From NCBI RefSeq assembly GCF_013407855.1, contig NZ_JACBZH010000001.1, positions 1,612,001 through 1,676,000 of the forward strand: a stretch of DNA of 64,000 nucleotides, read 5' to 3'. The translations under genes were made by a program, and so were the position numbers. This DNA is from Actinopolymorpha rutila. GTDB taxonomy: Bacteria; Actinomycetota; Actinomycetes; Propionibacteriales; Actinopolymorphaceae. Below, piece by piece: positions 38,430-47,143 of the stretch (position 1 is the first letter of the stretch; each line of letters starts with the position of its first letter). A model generated the notes under the pieces. The model worked only from the letters and a program-made list of their open reading frames with translations, searched no databases and was not told where the DNA came from.

Positions 38430-38717
38430 GTGAACCTGGAGTTCAGCGGCGAGCTGTGGTTCTGGCGCGGGCCGGCGCCGTGGCACTTCGTCACCGTTCC
38501 CGAGGAGGAGTGCGGTGAGCTGGCGGCGACCTCGTCGTACGTCACCTACGGCTGGGGGATGATCCCGGTCACGGTGCGAATCGGCGCGACGGAGTGGACG
38601 ACGTCGCTGTGGCCGAAGGACGGCGGGTACATCGTGCCGGTCAAGACCTGGGTACGCCGGGCCGAGGGGCTGGAGCTCGGCGACGAGGTGACGGTCAGCC
38701 TGGACGTCGGCGCCTGA
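38430..38717 (+). CDS. DUF1905 domain protein
   Basis: 95-residue single-domain beta-barrel-like protein of DUF1905: LEFSGELWFWRGPAPWHFVTVPEEECGEL, then WGMIPVTVRIGATEWTTSLWPKDGGYIVPVK. Function unknown. TATTCT (38417-38422) ends 7 nt before GTG 38430, so it is probably leaderless. It lies 42 bp after ychF with its own promoter. Confidence 0.85.
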   Translation: MNLEFSGELWFWRGPAPWHFVTVPEEECGELAATSSYVTYGWGMIPVTVRIGATEWTTSLWPKDGGYIVPVKTWVRRAEGLELGDEVTVSLDVGA

Positions 38718-38749
38718 CCACCCGGCCGGATCTTGGCTACGGTGTGTTG

Positions 38750-39538
38750 ATGCCTGACGCGCTGTTCGCCGACTCCCGGCTCGCCGAGATCTACGACTGG
38801 GTGGACGCCGACCGGAGTGACCTGGACATCTACGCCGCGATGGTCACGGAGTTCGGTGCCCGCAGCGTGCTGGACGTCGGGTGCGGGACGGGCACCTTCG
38901 CCTGTCTGCTCGCCGAACGCGGAGTAGAGGTCGTCGGCGTCGACCCGGCGGCGGCCTCCCTGGACGTGGCGCGGCGCAAGCCGGGGGCCGACGGGGTGCG
39001 CTGGCTGCACGGGGACGCGACCACGCTGCCGCCGTTGCGGGTGGACGTCGCCACGATGACGGCGAACGTCGCGCAGGTCTTTCTGGCCGACGACGACTGG
39101 GCGGCGACCCTGCGCGGCGTCCGGGCGGCGCTTGCCCCGGACGGCCGGCTGGTGTTCGAGACCCGGGTACCAGAACGGGAGGCGTGGCGGGAGTGGAGCC
39201 CCGGCCACTCCCGCAGCCGTACGCACGTACCGGGAATCGGCATGGTGGACACCTGGGTGGAGACGACGGAAATCGACGGCTCGCTGGTCAGCTTCCAGGG
39301 GACCTACGTCTTCGAGGCCGACGGCTCGGTGCACACCTCCCACTCCACGTTGCGCTTCCGGAGCCGCGAGGAGGTCGAGGACTCCCTGGCGGCGTCGGGA
39401 TTTGCCGTGGACGAGGTCCGGGACGCACCTGACCGGCCCGGGCGGGAGTACGTCTTCGTCGCCCGCCCGGTCGGTCAGCACGTCCCGGATCGACCCCGTG
39501 GTCTTTCCAGCGGGCCGGGTCAGCCCTCCTCGATCTGA
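38750..39538 (+). CDS. Class I SAM-dependent methyltransferase
   Basis: 262-residue methyltransferase. Motif I SVLDVGCGTGTFACLLAERG (about 38), acidic VVGVDPAAASLD, motif II VDVATMTANVAQVF; the C-terminal half is beta-rich (GSLVSFQGTYVFEADGSVHTSHSTLRF), as in small-molecule methylases. Substrate unknown. TACGGT ends 6 nt before ATG 38750, a leaderless-type start. Its last 19 nt overlap the convergent YciI-like gene. Confidence 0.85.
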   Translation: MPDALFADSRLAEIYDWVDADRSDLDIYAAMVTEFGARSVLDVGCGTGTFACLLAERGVEVVGVDPAAASLDVARRKPGADGVRWLHGDATTLPPLRVDVATMTANVAQVFLADDDWAATLRGVRAALAPDGRLVFETRVPEREAWREWSPGHSRSRTHVPGIGMVDTWVETTEIDGSLVSFQGTYVFEADGSVHTSHSTLRFRSREEVEDSLAASGFAVDEVRDAPDRPGREYVFVARPVGQHVPDRPRGLSSGPGQPSSI

Positions 39539-39876
39539 CGTACCTCGGCACTGACGGTCCAGTTCTTCGGGTGGATCTCCAGGAACCGCCGGACCCACTC
39601 CACCGCCTCGGCCTTGTCCCTGGTCTCGGTGATGGAATAGCCGCCGACGACCTCCTTGGTCTCGGTGAACGGGCCGTCGGTGCTGCTGATCTTCCCCTCG
39701 GACCAGGTGAGCCGGGTTCCCTCGGCGGTGGGGAAGAGCCCGCGGGTCTCCCGCATCACGCCGGCCTTGTTGATCTCCTCGAACAGCGCCGCCGCGCGTC
39801 CCTCGAAACCGGGGTCGGGCTCCTGGCCGGGCAGGGTGTTCTCGTCGATGCGGATCATGGTCAGGAAACGCGGCAT
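39520..39876 (-). CDS. YciI-like (DGPF) protein
   Basis: 118-residue ferredoxin-like alpha/beta protein of the YCII/DGPF family: MPRFLTMIRIDEN, the signature SSTDGPFTETKEVVGGYSITE and EAVEWVRRFLEIHP. Such proteins are often linked to ECF sigma factors; none is adjacent here. GAGGAG lies about 9 nt before ATG 39876. Overlaps the convergent methyltransferase by 19 nt. Confidence 0.85.
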   Translation of the reverse strand: MPRFLTMIRIDENTLPGQEPDPGFEGRAAALFEEINKAGVMRETRGLFPTAEGTRLTWSEGKISSTDGPFTETKEVVGGYSITETRDKAEAVEWVRRFLEIHPKNWTVSAEVRQIEEG

Positions 39877-40005
39877 GCCTGTGCTCCTCGATCAGTCGGG
39901 ACGGCGGGCCGACCCCGCCGCTCACCCCTCCTTCGAACAACGAGCGGCGGGATCGACACCGCTCCCGAACTTTCTTCGAGGAACTTTCCGGGCGCAGGTC
40001 TGGCG

Positions 40006-40506
40006 CTAGTCGGGCGCCAGCCGGCGGAGGTGCCGGTCACCGGGGTGTTGATCGCCGGGGTGTTGGTCGCCGGGCCGAGCCCGCGGCAACCGGAGGCGGG
40101 CTCGTACCCGCTGCCGGCGACTGGAGTCGGTCGGGTCGGTCGGGTCGCTCCGCTGGGCCGGTGGCGGCCCTCCGCCGAGATGACGGTCCCGGTGCCGGCT
40201 CACGTCGGGGCGAGCGAGCAGGGCGATGGCGATCGGCTTCGCCGTGGAGACGTCGACGTCCGCACCTTTGAAGACGCGTACGCGCACGCTGGCGAGGAGC
40301 CGGGCGGAGTTGGCCCGCTCGGGCTTGCCGAAGGCGTAAATTTGGCCGCTGATGAGGCGGCCACGGTAGTCGAGAACCCAGCTCTCCAGAAGTCCGCGAG
40401 CGATGGATTCGGGGTCTCGGCTGAACCAGCCGGTGCGGATCACGACCGGCGTCCATCGCCCCTCAGGAGTCGTGGACGCGATCTCGTAGGTGTAGAGCTC
40501 CCTCAT
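40006..40506 (-). CDS. Hypothetical protein with repetitive C-terminus
   Basis: 166 residues, not recognised. Residues 1-85 look folded (YTYEIASTTPEGRWTPVVIRT, then WVLDYRGRLISGQIYAFGKP). The remainder is basic and low-complexity, ending in PGDQHPGDQHPGDRH from a 15-bp tandem repeat at 40037-40075. GAGGGGG lies 6-7 nt before ATG 40506. The upstream gap is the most AT-rich stretch nearby, which may hint at acquisition, but no mobile genes are seen. Confidence 0.5.
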   Translation of the reverse strand: MRELYTYEIASTTPEGRWTPVVIRTGWFSRDPESIARGLLESWVLDYRGRLISGQIYAFGKPERANSARLLASVRVRVFKGADVDVSTAKPIAIALLARPDVSRHRDRHLGGGPPPAQRSDPTDPTDSSRRQRVRARLRLPRARPGDQHPGDQHPGDRHLRRLAPD

Positions 40507-40788
40507 GAGAACCCCCTCGGGTTCGCGGTCGGCACGCTTCGTCGGGAGCCGTGACCGTCGCCTGACACCAGCATCGGTGTGAAATGACCGACAGGTCAAC
40601 GCGTTAATCGAAGAGATATGTGAGTGGATATTCATCGAGACAGAGATTTCTCCCCCGACATTGCGTACCGGCCAATCCGGATCGGCGCTGGCTACCTTCG
40701 GCCACGGTCTGTCCTCTCATGATCGACATCAATTAGATTCGGCCCGCCATTCGCGCCCACCGCATGTCGTCCGAAGCCGGGGAGGAGC
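40507..40788. other. AT-richer divergent promoter region
   Basis: 282 bp between the hypothetical gene and the second sugar ABC operon. It has no ORF and noticeably lower GC than its surroundings (for example around 40606-40660 and 40715-40740). It contains TCAACGCGTTAA at 40596-40607, with core AACGCGTT, the CG-centred pattern of LacI-family operators. Confidence 0.4.
40596..40607. promoter_or_regulatory. Candidate LacI-type operator
   Basis: TCAACGCGTTAA, perfect in the central 8 bp AACGCGTT, lies 182 bp upstream of the sugar-binding protein gene. Sugar ABC operons are commonly controlled by LacI repressors with CG-centred operators; no LacI gene is in the window. Confidence 0.3.
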
Positions 40789-42150
40789 ATGGGAACCCGC
40801 CAGATCCGCGAGCTCCGCGGGACTCGCCGGACCAACCGGATCAGCCGCCGGACGTTTCTTCGCGGCGCCGCGCACGCGGCCGGTGGTGTCGCGGCCACAG
40901 CCGGAGTGGTCGGCGCCGGGACCCTGACGGCCGGCTGCGGCCTGAACCGCGACGGAGCACTGGGCGACGGCACCGGCGAGATCACCGTGTGGACATGGCC
41001 CGACAACGACCGGATGTTCTTACAGACGATCCCGTCGTTCGAACGCAGGTATCCGCGGATCAGGGTCCGCGTGCAGGGATTCAGCGGGACGTTCAACAGC
41101 AAACTGCTCGGCGCTCTGGTGTCCGGCACCGGACCGGACGTCGCGATGGTGGAGATCACCAACGTCTCCAACTTCAAGAGCAAACCGGGATTCGTCGACC
41201 TGTCGCGCAAGCCGTTCGGTGCGGCCGCGATGGCCGGGAAGTACGCCGACTTCTCCTGGAAGTACGTCGCCGACGACCGGTCCGGCCGCATCTTCGCATT
41301 GCCCAAGAACACCGGCCCCGGCGGCATGTTCTATCGCCGCGACCTGTTCAAGACCGCCGGCCTGCCGACCGAACCCGCCGACGTGCACGCGGCGATGCGT
41401 GACTGGCCGACGTTCGTCTCGGCCGGCCGCAAGCTCGCCGTGAAGGGCCAACGCTGGCTGCTGGACGACCCCGGTCAGTTGGTCGCCGTCCTGCGCAACC
41501 AGGCAGGCGTGTCGTACTTCGACGCCTCCGGTACGCCGCAACTGGACAGCGACATCGTGGCGAACGCGCTGGAGTTCGCGGTCGGCCTGCAGAAGGACGG
41601 GCTCCTCGCGCCCGACATGTCCTCCCAGGAACGCGGCGCGGCGATCAACGAGGGCGCGATCGCGACGTTCTTCTCCGGTAACTGGTTCGGTGGCCTGCTG
41701 AAGGCGCAGTACGCGCCGAAGAGCGCCGGCAAATGGGGTGTGGCGCTGGCGCCGGCCACCGACGGTGTGAGCGCGTTCAACTACGGCGGCGACTTCATCG
41801 GCGTCCTGCAGGCCAGCACCAACCAGCTGGCCGCCTGGGAGTTCGTCAAGTGGGTCACCCAGGACCCGGTGAGCCTGGCGGCGATGTACGGCCGCGATCT
41901 CTATCCCGCCTGGAAGCCGGCGTGGAAGAGCGACTGGATCAACAAGCCCGACCCGTACTACGCGAACGAGAACGTCAACACCGTCTTCAGCGAGGTGTCC
42001 GCCACGATGCGACCGCCGGTGACGAACCCCAACGACGCGCTGGCCAGCACCGCCCTCTCCAACGCCGTCACCGACGTCGTGCACGGCGTCCGTACGGTCC
42101 GGGCGGCGTTGCGGAAGGCGCAGGCCGACCTCGAGGACAAGGTCTCGTGA
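40789..42150 (+). CDS. Sugar ABC transporter substrate-binding lipoprotein, family 1
   Basis: 453-residue solute-binding protein. Tat-type motif SRRTFLRGA (Arg20-Arg21), lipobox TLTAGC (Cys50), then ITVWTWPDNDRMFLQTIPSFE, SGTGPDVAMVEITNVSNF, LPKNTGPGGMFYRRDLF, FFSGNWFGGLL and AWEFVKWVTQDP, all typical of sugar-binding proteins of the CUT1 class. GGAGGAGC precedes ATG 40789. It starts a three-gene operon whose next start overlaps its stop. Sugar specificity cannot be predicted. Confidence 0.92.
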   Translation: MGTRQIRELRGTRRTNRISRRTFLRGAAHAAGGVAATAGVVGAGTLTAGCGLNRDGALGDGTGEITVWTWPDNDRMFLQTIPSFERRYPRIRVRVQGFSGTFNSKLLGALVSGTGPDVAMVEITNVSNFKSKPGFVDLSRKPFGAAAMAGKYADFSWKYVADDRSGRIFALPKNTGPGGMFYRRDLFKTAGLPTEPADVHAAMRDWPTFVSAGRKLAVKGQRWLLDDPGQLVAVLRNQAGVSYFDASGTPQLDSDIVANALEFAVGLQKDGLLAPDMSSQERGAAINEGAIATFFSGNWFGGLLKAQYAPKSAGKWGVALAPATDGVSAFNYGGDFIGVLQASTNQLAAWEFVKWVTQDPVSLAAMYGRDLYPAWKPAWKSDWINKPDPYYANENVNTVFSEVSATMRPPVTNPNDALASTALSNAVTDVVHGVRTVRAALRKAQADLEDKVS

Positions 42151-43124
42151 GCGGGGGAGAGGTCAGGGACCAGGCCGGCACCCGAACCCGGCTCGCCGGT
42201 CGCGCGGGCTCCGGCCCGGCGGCGGGTGCGTCGTCGTCCGGGCTCGGTGACCGGATGCGAGCGCACAGCAACTTCTACCTCATGGTGGCGCCGTTCTTCG
42301 TACTCTTCGGGGTCTTCGGGCTGGTGCCGATCGTGGCGGCGTTCTGGATCGGCTTCACCGACTGGGACGGCCTCGACCCCGCGCACTTCGTCGGGCTGGA
42401 CAACTACGTGTCCATCGTCACCGACCCGACGTTCGGCAAGGCGGTGTTCAACACCGTCTACATCTGGCTGGGTTCGACGCTGGTGACGGTGGGGGCGGCG
42501 TTCGTGCTGGCCTACCTCATCAACGAGTACGTCGTGTTCGGGCGGAGCTTCCTGCGGATGGTCTTCCTCCTTCCGCTGCTGGCCGCCCCCGCGGTGATCG
42601 CGATCATCATGAGCGTGCTGTTCTCCACGAACGCGGGCCTTGTCAACGGGTTCTTGTCGTTCGTCAGCGGCGACCGGGTGACCCTGGACTGGCTGGCGTC
42701 GACGGTGTGGATCAAACCGATCATCATCGTGATGATCACCTGGCGGTTCCTCGGCTTCCACATGCTGTTGTTCGTCGCCGGGCTGCAGTCGATCCCGAGG
42801 GAGCTGTACGACGCGGCACGGGTCGACGGGGCGAGCGGGCGGCAGGTGTTCGCCCGGGTGACGGTGCCCCTGATGCTGCCGATCATCTTCTTCAGTGCCA
42901 CGTCGTCGACAGTCGGCGCGTTCCAGCTCTTCGACGAACCCTTCGTGCTGACCAACGGAACCGGCGGCACCGACCAGTCCGCCGAGGTGCTCGGCACGAT
43001 GCTCTACCGCACCGCGTTCACCGACTTCCGCTTCGGTACGGCGTCGGCGTTGTCGTGGGTGATGTTCGCCCTGATCGCGGTGTTCACGGTCGTCAACAGC
43101 AGGTTGCTTCGGGTGCGGACATGA
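42147..43124 (+). CDS. Sugar ABC transporter permease (MalF type)
   Basis: 325 residues, about six transmembrane helices starting at FYLMVAPFFVLFGVFGLVPIV (about 42). EAA loop RELYDAARVDGASGRQVFARV (about 215). The first 35 residues are Gly/Ala/Ser-rich and cytoplasmic. GTG 42147 overlaps the stop of the binding-protein gene (GTGA); an internal ATG at 42255 is an alternative if the tail is not translated. Confidence 0.9.
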   Translation: MSGGEVRDQAGTRTRLAGRAGSGPAAGASSSGLGDRMRAHSNFYLMVAPFFVLFGVFGLVPIVAAFWIGFTDWDGLDPAHFVGLDNYVSIVTDPTFGKAVFNTVYIWLGSTLVTVGAAFVLAYLINEYVVFGRSFLRMVFLLPLLAAPAVIAIIMSVLFSTNAGLVNGFLSFVSGDRVTLDWLASTVWIKPIIIVMITWRFLGFHMLLFVAGLQSIPRELYDAARVDGASGRQVFARVTVPLMLPIIFFSATSSTVGAFQLFDEPFVLTNGTGGTDQSAEVLGTMLYRTAFTDFRFGTASALSWVMFALIAVFTVVNSRLLRVRT

Positions 43125-43188
43125 CGGCGGTGCCGGTGGTGTCGGTACCGGTGCCGGTGTCGACGGCACTGTCGTGGGAGGGAGTGGG

Positions 43189-44025
43189 ATGAACGGTACG
43201 GGATCGCCGGTGGCCCGGCGGGCCATCACGGTGATGATCTACCTCGTGGTGCTGGTGTTCGTCCTGCCGTTCTACTGGATGGTCGTACTCGCCACGCACG
43301 ACAACGCGTCCATCTACCACTTCCCGCCGCCCCTGCTGCCGGGCGGCAACCTGTCGGCGAACTGGACCCGGCTGGTCGAGGTCGTTCCCGTACTGCGCGC
43401 CATGGGCAACAGCATCCTGGTCGCGGTCGCGCACACCGCGCTGGTGCTGGTGCTCGCCTCGCTGGTGGGGTACGGCTTCTCGCGGTTTCGCCAGGCGCCC
43501 GGCGCGCGCTGGATGTGGCGGGTGCTCCTGGCGACGATCTTCATCCCGGGCCTGGTCGGCCTCATCCCGTGGTACGTCCTGATCGCCCGGCTGGGCTGGA
43601 TCGACACGCTGTGGCCGCTGATCATCCCGGGCGCGGCGAACGGGTTCGCGGTGTTCTGGATGCGGCAGGTCATCACCCAGACCGTCCCGACCGATCTGTA
43701 CGACGCGGCGCGCATCGACGGCGCCTCGGACTGGCGGACCTACTGGACGGTGGTGCTGCCACTGATCCGGCCCGGCCTCGGCGCGCTGGGGGTGTGGACG
43801 TTCATGGGCACCTGGACGGCGTTCCAGATTCCGCTGATCGTGCTGAACTCGCAGCAGAACTTCACTCTCCCGCTGGCCATGGCCAACCTGAACACCTTGT
43901 ACGGACAGGACACCGCCGCGGTGATGCTCGGGAGTGTGATCAGCGTGCTGCCGATCTTCGTGGCGTTCCTGCTGGCGGCGAAGCAGTTCATGGCCGGGCT
44001 GACCGCGGGTGCGCTGAAGGGCTGA
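43189..44025 (+). CDS. Sugar ABC transporter permease (MalG type)
   Basis: 278 residues, six predicted transmembrane helices; EAA loop TDLYDAARIDGASDWRTYW (about 170); usual ending AAKQFMAGLTAGALKG. GGGAGGGAGTGGG precedes ATG 43189, 64 bp after the first permease. No ATPase gene follows; the next gene is convergent. This CUT1 transporter therefore needs an ATPase from elsewhere, possibly the SugC/MsiK-type protein at 19489-20691. Confidence 0.92.
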   Translation: MNGTGSPVARRAITVMIYLVVLVFVLPFYWMVVLATHDNASIYHFPPPLLPGGNLSANWTRLVEVVPVLRAMGNSILVAVAHTALVLVLASLVGYGFSRFRQAPGARWMWRVLLATIFIPGLVGLIPWYVLIARLGWIDTLWPLIIPGAANGFAVFWMRQVITQTVPTDLYDAARIDGASDWRTYWTVVLPLIRPGLGALGVWTFMGTWTAFQIPLIVLNSQQNFTLPLAMANLNTLYGQDTAAVMLGSVISVLPIFVAFLLAAKQFMAGLTAGALKG

Positions 44026-44032
44026 GGCCGTC

Positions 44033-44052
44033 GAGGAGTCCGGCACCTCCTC
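44033..44052. terminator. Bidirectional hairpin between convergent genes
   Basis: GAGGAG-N8-CTCCTC, a perfect 6-bp stem, lies between the permease stop (44025) and the end of the pterin dehydratase gene (44056). Confidence 0.4.
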
Positions 44053-44055
44053 CGG

Positions 44056-44352
44056 TCAACGGGCGAGCTCGTCGGCCAGGGCGCTGATGCGTCCGGCCAG
44101 CTTGACGTCGTTGTCGGTCACCCCGCCCATCGCATGGGTGGTCAGCGAGAACGAGACGGTCGTCCAGCGGATGTCGACGTCGGGGTGGTGGTTCATCTGT
44201 TCGGCGGCCTGCGCCACCCGGTCGACCAGACCGATGCCGGCCATGAAGCTTGGTGCGGTGACCGCGCGGAACAACGCACCCGGGCGTGCCTCCCAGCCGG
44301 GTAGGTCGCGCAGGGCCTCGGTGATCTGGTCGTCGCTGAGCAGCTGTGCCAT
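44056..44352 (-). CDS. phhB: 4a-Hydroxytetrahydrobiopterin dehydratase (pterin carbinolamine dehydratase)
   Basis: 98-residue enzyme that dehydrates 4a-hydroxy-tetrahydropterin. Active-site pattern NHHPDVDIRWTTVSFSLTTH (about 54-73) with the paired histidines and the trailing GGVTDNDVKLA. N-terminal LSDDQITEALRDLPGWE is typical. No ribosome-binding site is visible before ATG 44352. TTGACC and, 17 bp on, CAGCGT ending 6 nt before ATG suggest a leaderless promoter with a poor -10. No aromatic amino acid hydroxylase gene is nearby. Confidence 0.92.
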   Translation of the reverse strand: MAQLLSDDQITEALRDLPGWEARPGALFRAVTAPSFMAGIGLVDRVAQAAEQMNHHPDVDIRWTTVSFSLTTHAMGGVTDNDVKLAGRISALADELAR

Positions 44353-44473
44353 GACAGAACGCTGTCCTGTCCGTGCGTCGAGGTCAAGTTCCCACAGGAC
44401 ACGCGAACGGCGTGGTTTTCCACAATGCGCGGATCTTGGCCGGACGCCCTCGGGCACCGAGCGAAAGCGGCAG

Positions 44474-44513
44474 GAGGGGCGTGGATTCTTCCGCGGAAGA
44501 ATCCACGCCCCTC
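44474..44513. terminator. 40-bp perfect palindrome downstream of sdhB
   Basis: Two 20-nt arms (GAGGGGCGTGGATTCTTCCG and its reverse complement) without a spacer, extended by 3 more pairs past one bulged G. It lies 32 nt after the sdhB stop on the minus strand and before phhB, so it probably ends the sdh transcript. The inner TTCTTCCGCGGAAGAA is identical to the element at 24037-24052. Confidence 0.6.
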
Positions 44514-44545
44514 TGCTTTGTCGACGGCGGGCGTACGCCTGGTCC

Positions 44546-45310
44546 TCAGACCTCTTCGCGCTGGTCGCGGCGGAAGATCTTCGAGCCCAGCCAGACCAGC
44601 GGGTCGTACTTGCGGTCGACGACGCGTTCCTTCATCGGGATGATCGCGTTGTCGGTGATCTTGATGTGCTCGGGGCAGACCTCGGTGCAGCACTTGGTGA
44701 TGTTGCACATGCTCAGACCCGCGGCCGACTGCGCCAGCTTGCGCCGGTCGTTGGTGTCCAGCGGGTGCATGTCGAGTTCGGCGTACCGCAGGAAGAACCT
44801 CGGCCCCGCGAACGCCGGCTTGTTCTCCTCGTGGTCACGCACCACGTGGCAGGTGTCCTGGCACAGGAAGCACTCGATGCACTTGCGGAACTCCTGGCCC
44901 CTCTCCACGTCGACCTGCGACATCCGCCGCTTGCCGTCGGCGTCCGGCGCGGTCGGTGCGAACGCCGGGACCTCCTTGGCCTTCTCGTAGTTGAACGAGA
45001 CGTCGGTCACCAGGTCCTTGATCACCGGGAACGTCCGCATCGGCGTCACCGTGATCGTCTCGGATTCGTCGTACTCCGACAGCCGGGTCATGCACAACAG
45101 CCGTGGCCTGCCGTTGATCTCCGCGCTGCACGAGCCGCACTTGCCGGCCTTGCAGTTCCACCGGACGGCGAGGTCGCCGGCCTGGGTGGCCTGGAGGCGG
45201 TGGATCGCGTCGAGGACGACCTCGCCCTCCTCGACCGGGACGGTGAAGTCGGCGAGCGCGCCGCCGTCGACGTCGCCGCGCCACACCCGCATGGACAGGT
45301 CGTATCCCAT
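44546..45310 (-). CDS. sdhB: Succinate dehydrogenase iron-sulfur subunit (Sdh1 type)
   Basis: 254-residue electron-transfer subunit. The [2Fe-2S] motif is WNCKAGKCGSCSAEINGRPRLLC (about 50-73). The C-terminal clusters use CIECFLCQDTC (about 142) and CNITKCCTEVCPEHI (about 205), with CP in the third. The start shares its A with the sdhA stop (TGATG). The order sdhC-sdhA-sdhB on the minus strand matches the mycobacterial Sdh1 operon (Rv0249c-Rv0247c). Confidence 0.95.
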   Translation of the reverse strand: MGYDLSMRVWRGDVDGGALADFTVPVEEGEVVLDAIHRLQATQAGDLAVRWNCKAGKCGSCSAEINGRPRLLCMTRLSEYDESETITVTPMRTFPVIKDLVTDVSFNYEKAKEVPAFAPTAPDADGKRRMSQVDVERGQEFRKCIECFLCQDTCHVVRDHEENKPAFAGPRFFLRYAELDMHPLDTNDRRKLAQSAAGLSMCNITKCCTEVCPEHIKITDNAIIPMKERVVDRKYDPLVWLGSKIFRRDQREEV

Positions 45311-47124
45311 CACTTCTCCTCGAAGAGCGCCTTGAGCTCGGCCGGCATCTGCGGTAGGGGCTGGATCGCGAGTTCGACCGAGTCGTTGCGCCGCCGCAGG
45401 ACGATGTTCTTCGTGCCCCAGTCCTGGTCCGTCATCGGGTAGTCGTCGCGGGTGTGTCCACCTCGGCTCTCGGTCCGGGTCAGCGCCGCCTTCGCGATGC
45501 ACTCCGACACCCAGAGCATGTTCTGCAGGTCGATAGCCAGGTGCCAGCCCGGGTTGTACTGGCGGTTGCCCTCCACCGTCAGGTGCCGGGACCGTTCGGC
45601 CAGCTTCTCGATCTCGCCGAGCGCCTGCTCCAACTCATCGGCGGTGCGGATGATGCCGACCAGGTTGTGCATGACCTCCTGCAGGTCCTTCTGCACGGTG
45701 TAGGGGTTCTCGCCGCCCTCCTCCGAGAACGGCGCCAGCGCCGCGTCGGCCGCCACCAGCACCGCGTCGTCGTCCACCGTCACCGGCGCGTCCTGGGTGC
45801 GCGCGGCGTAGTAGGCGGCGTTCAGGCCCGCCCGGCGACCGAACACCAGCAGGTCCGACAGCGAGTTGCCGCCGAGCCGGTTGGAGCCGTGCATGCCGCC
45901 CGCGACCTCACCCGCGGCGTACAGGCCGGGGACGATGGACGCGGCGGTGTCCGGGTCGACCTCCACACCACCCATCACGTAGTGGCAGGTCGGCCCGATC
46001 TCCATCGGCTCGCGGGTGATGTCGACGTCGGCCAGCTCCTTGAACTGGTGGTACATCGACGGGAGCCGCCGCATGATGTACTCCGGGTCGCGCCGGGAGG
46101 CGATGTCGAGGTAGATCCCGCCGTGCGGGGTGCCCCGGCCGGCCTTCACCTCGGAGTTGATGGCCCGGGCCACCTCGTCGCGGGGAAGCAGCTCAGGTGG
46201 GCGCCGGTTGTTCTTCTTGTCGGTGTACCACCGGTCGGCCTCCTCGATCGAGTCCGCCGTCTCCGCCTTGAAGAAGTCCGGGATGTAGTCGAACATGAAG
46301 CGCCGGCCCTCGGAGTTCTTCAGCACCCCGCCGTCACCGCGTACCGACTCGGTGACCAGGATCCCGCGCACCGACGGCGGCCACACCATGCCCGTCGGGT
46401 GGAACTGCACGAACTCCATGTTGATCAGGCTCGCGCCCGCCCGCACCGCCAGCGCGTGCCCGTCGCCGGTGTACTCCCAGGAGTTCGAGGTCACCTTGAA
46501 CGACTTGCCGATGCCGCCGGTCGCCAGCACGACCGAGGGAGCCTCGAACGTGATCAGCCGCCCGCTCTCGCGCCAGTAGCCGAACGCGCCGGCCACCCGG
46601 TCGCCGTCCTTGAGGATCTCGGTGATCGTGCATTCCATGAACACGTCGATCCCGAGGGCGACCGCGCGTTGCTGCAGGGTGCGGATCATCTCCAGGCCGG
46701 TACGGTCACCGACGTGGGCGAGCCGGGCGTACCGGTGGCCGCCGAAGTCGCGCTGGGAGATCAGCCCGTCCTGCGTACGGTCGAACAGCGCGCCCCACTC
46801 CTCCAGCTCGAGCACCCGGTCGGGCGCCTCCTGGGCGTGCAGCTGGGCCATCCGCCAGTGGTTGAGCATCTTGCCGCCACGCATGGTGTCGCGGAAGTGC
46901 ACCTTCCAGTTGTCCTCCGGCCAGGCGTTGCCCATGGCCGCGGCGATCCCACCCTCGGCCATCACCGTGTGCGCCTTGCCGAGCAGGGACTTGCAGACGA
47001 TCGCCGTGCGTGCGCCCGCGTCGTGGGCGGCGATCGCGGCCCGCAGACCGGCGCCGCCGGCACCGACCACCACCACGTCGTAGGAGTGCCGCTCGCCTGT
47101 GTTGCGTGGTTCGACTGTGCTCAT
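45310..47124 (-). CDS. sdhA: Succinate dehydrogenase flavoprotein subunit
   Basis: 604-residue FAD subunit that oxidises succinate. FAD-binding VVVVGAGGAGLRAAIAA (about 17) and AHTVMAEGGIAAAMGN, the histidine expected to carry FAD; substrate site HPTGMVWPPSVRGILVTESVRG (about 245), HYVMGGVEVD, GLYAAGEVAGGMHGSNRLGGNSLSDLLVFG (about 395) and the capping-domain Arg region. Translationally coupled to sdhB and 19 bp after sdhC. Confidence 0.97.
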   Translation of the reverse strand: MSTVEPRNTGERHSYDVVVVGAGGAGLRAAIAAHDAGARTAIVCKSLLGKAHTVMAEGGIAAAMGNAWPEDNWKVHFRDTMRGGKMLNHWRMAQLHAQEAPDRVLELEEWGALFDRTQDGLISQRDFGGHRYARLAHVGDRTGLEMIRTLQQRAVALGIDVFMECTITEILKDGDRVAGAFGYWRESGRLITFEAPSVVLATGGIGKSFKVTSNSWEYTGDGHALAVRAGASLINMEFVQFHPTGMVWPPSVRGILVTESVRGDGGVLKNSEGRRFMFDYIPDFFKAETADSIEEADRWYTDKKNNRRPPELLPRDEVARAINSEVKAGRGTPHGGIYLDIASRRDPEYIMRRLPSMYHQFKELADVDITREPMEIGPTCHYVMGGVEVDPDTAASIVPGLYAAGEVAGGMHGSNRLGGNSLSDLLVFGRRAGLNAAYYAARTQDAPVTVDDDAVLVAADAALAPFSEEGGENPYTVQKDLQEVMHNLVGIIRTADELEQALGEIEKLAERSRHLTVEGNRQYNPGWHLAIDLQNMLWVSECIAKAALTRTESRGGHTRDDYPMTDQDWGTKNIVLRRRNDSVELAIQPLPQMPAELKALFEEK

Positions 47125-47143
47125 GCGATGTACCTCGGTCTCC

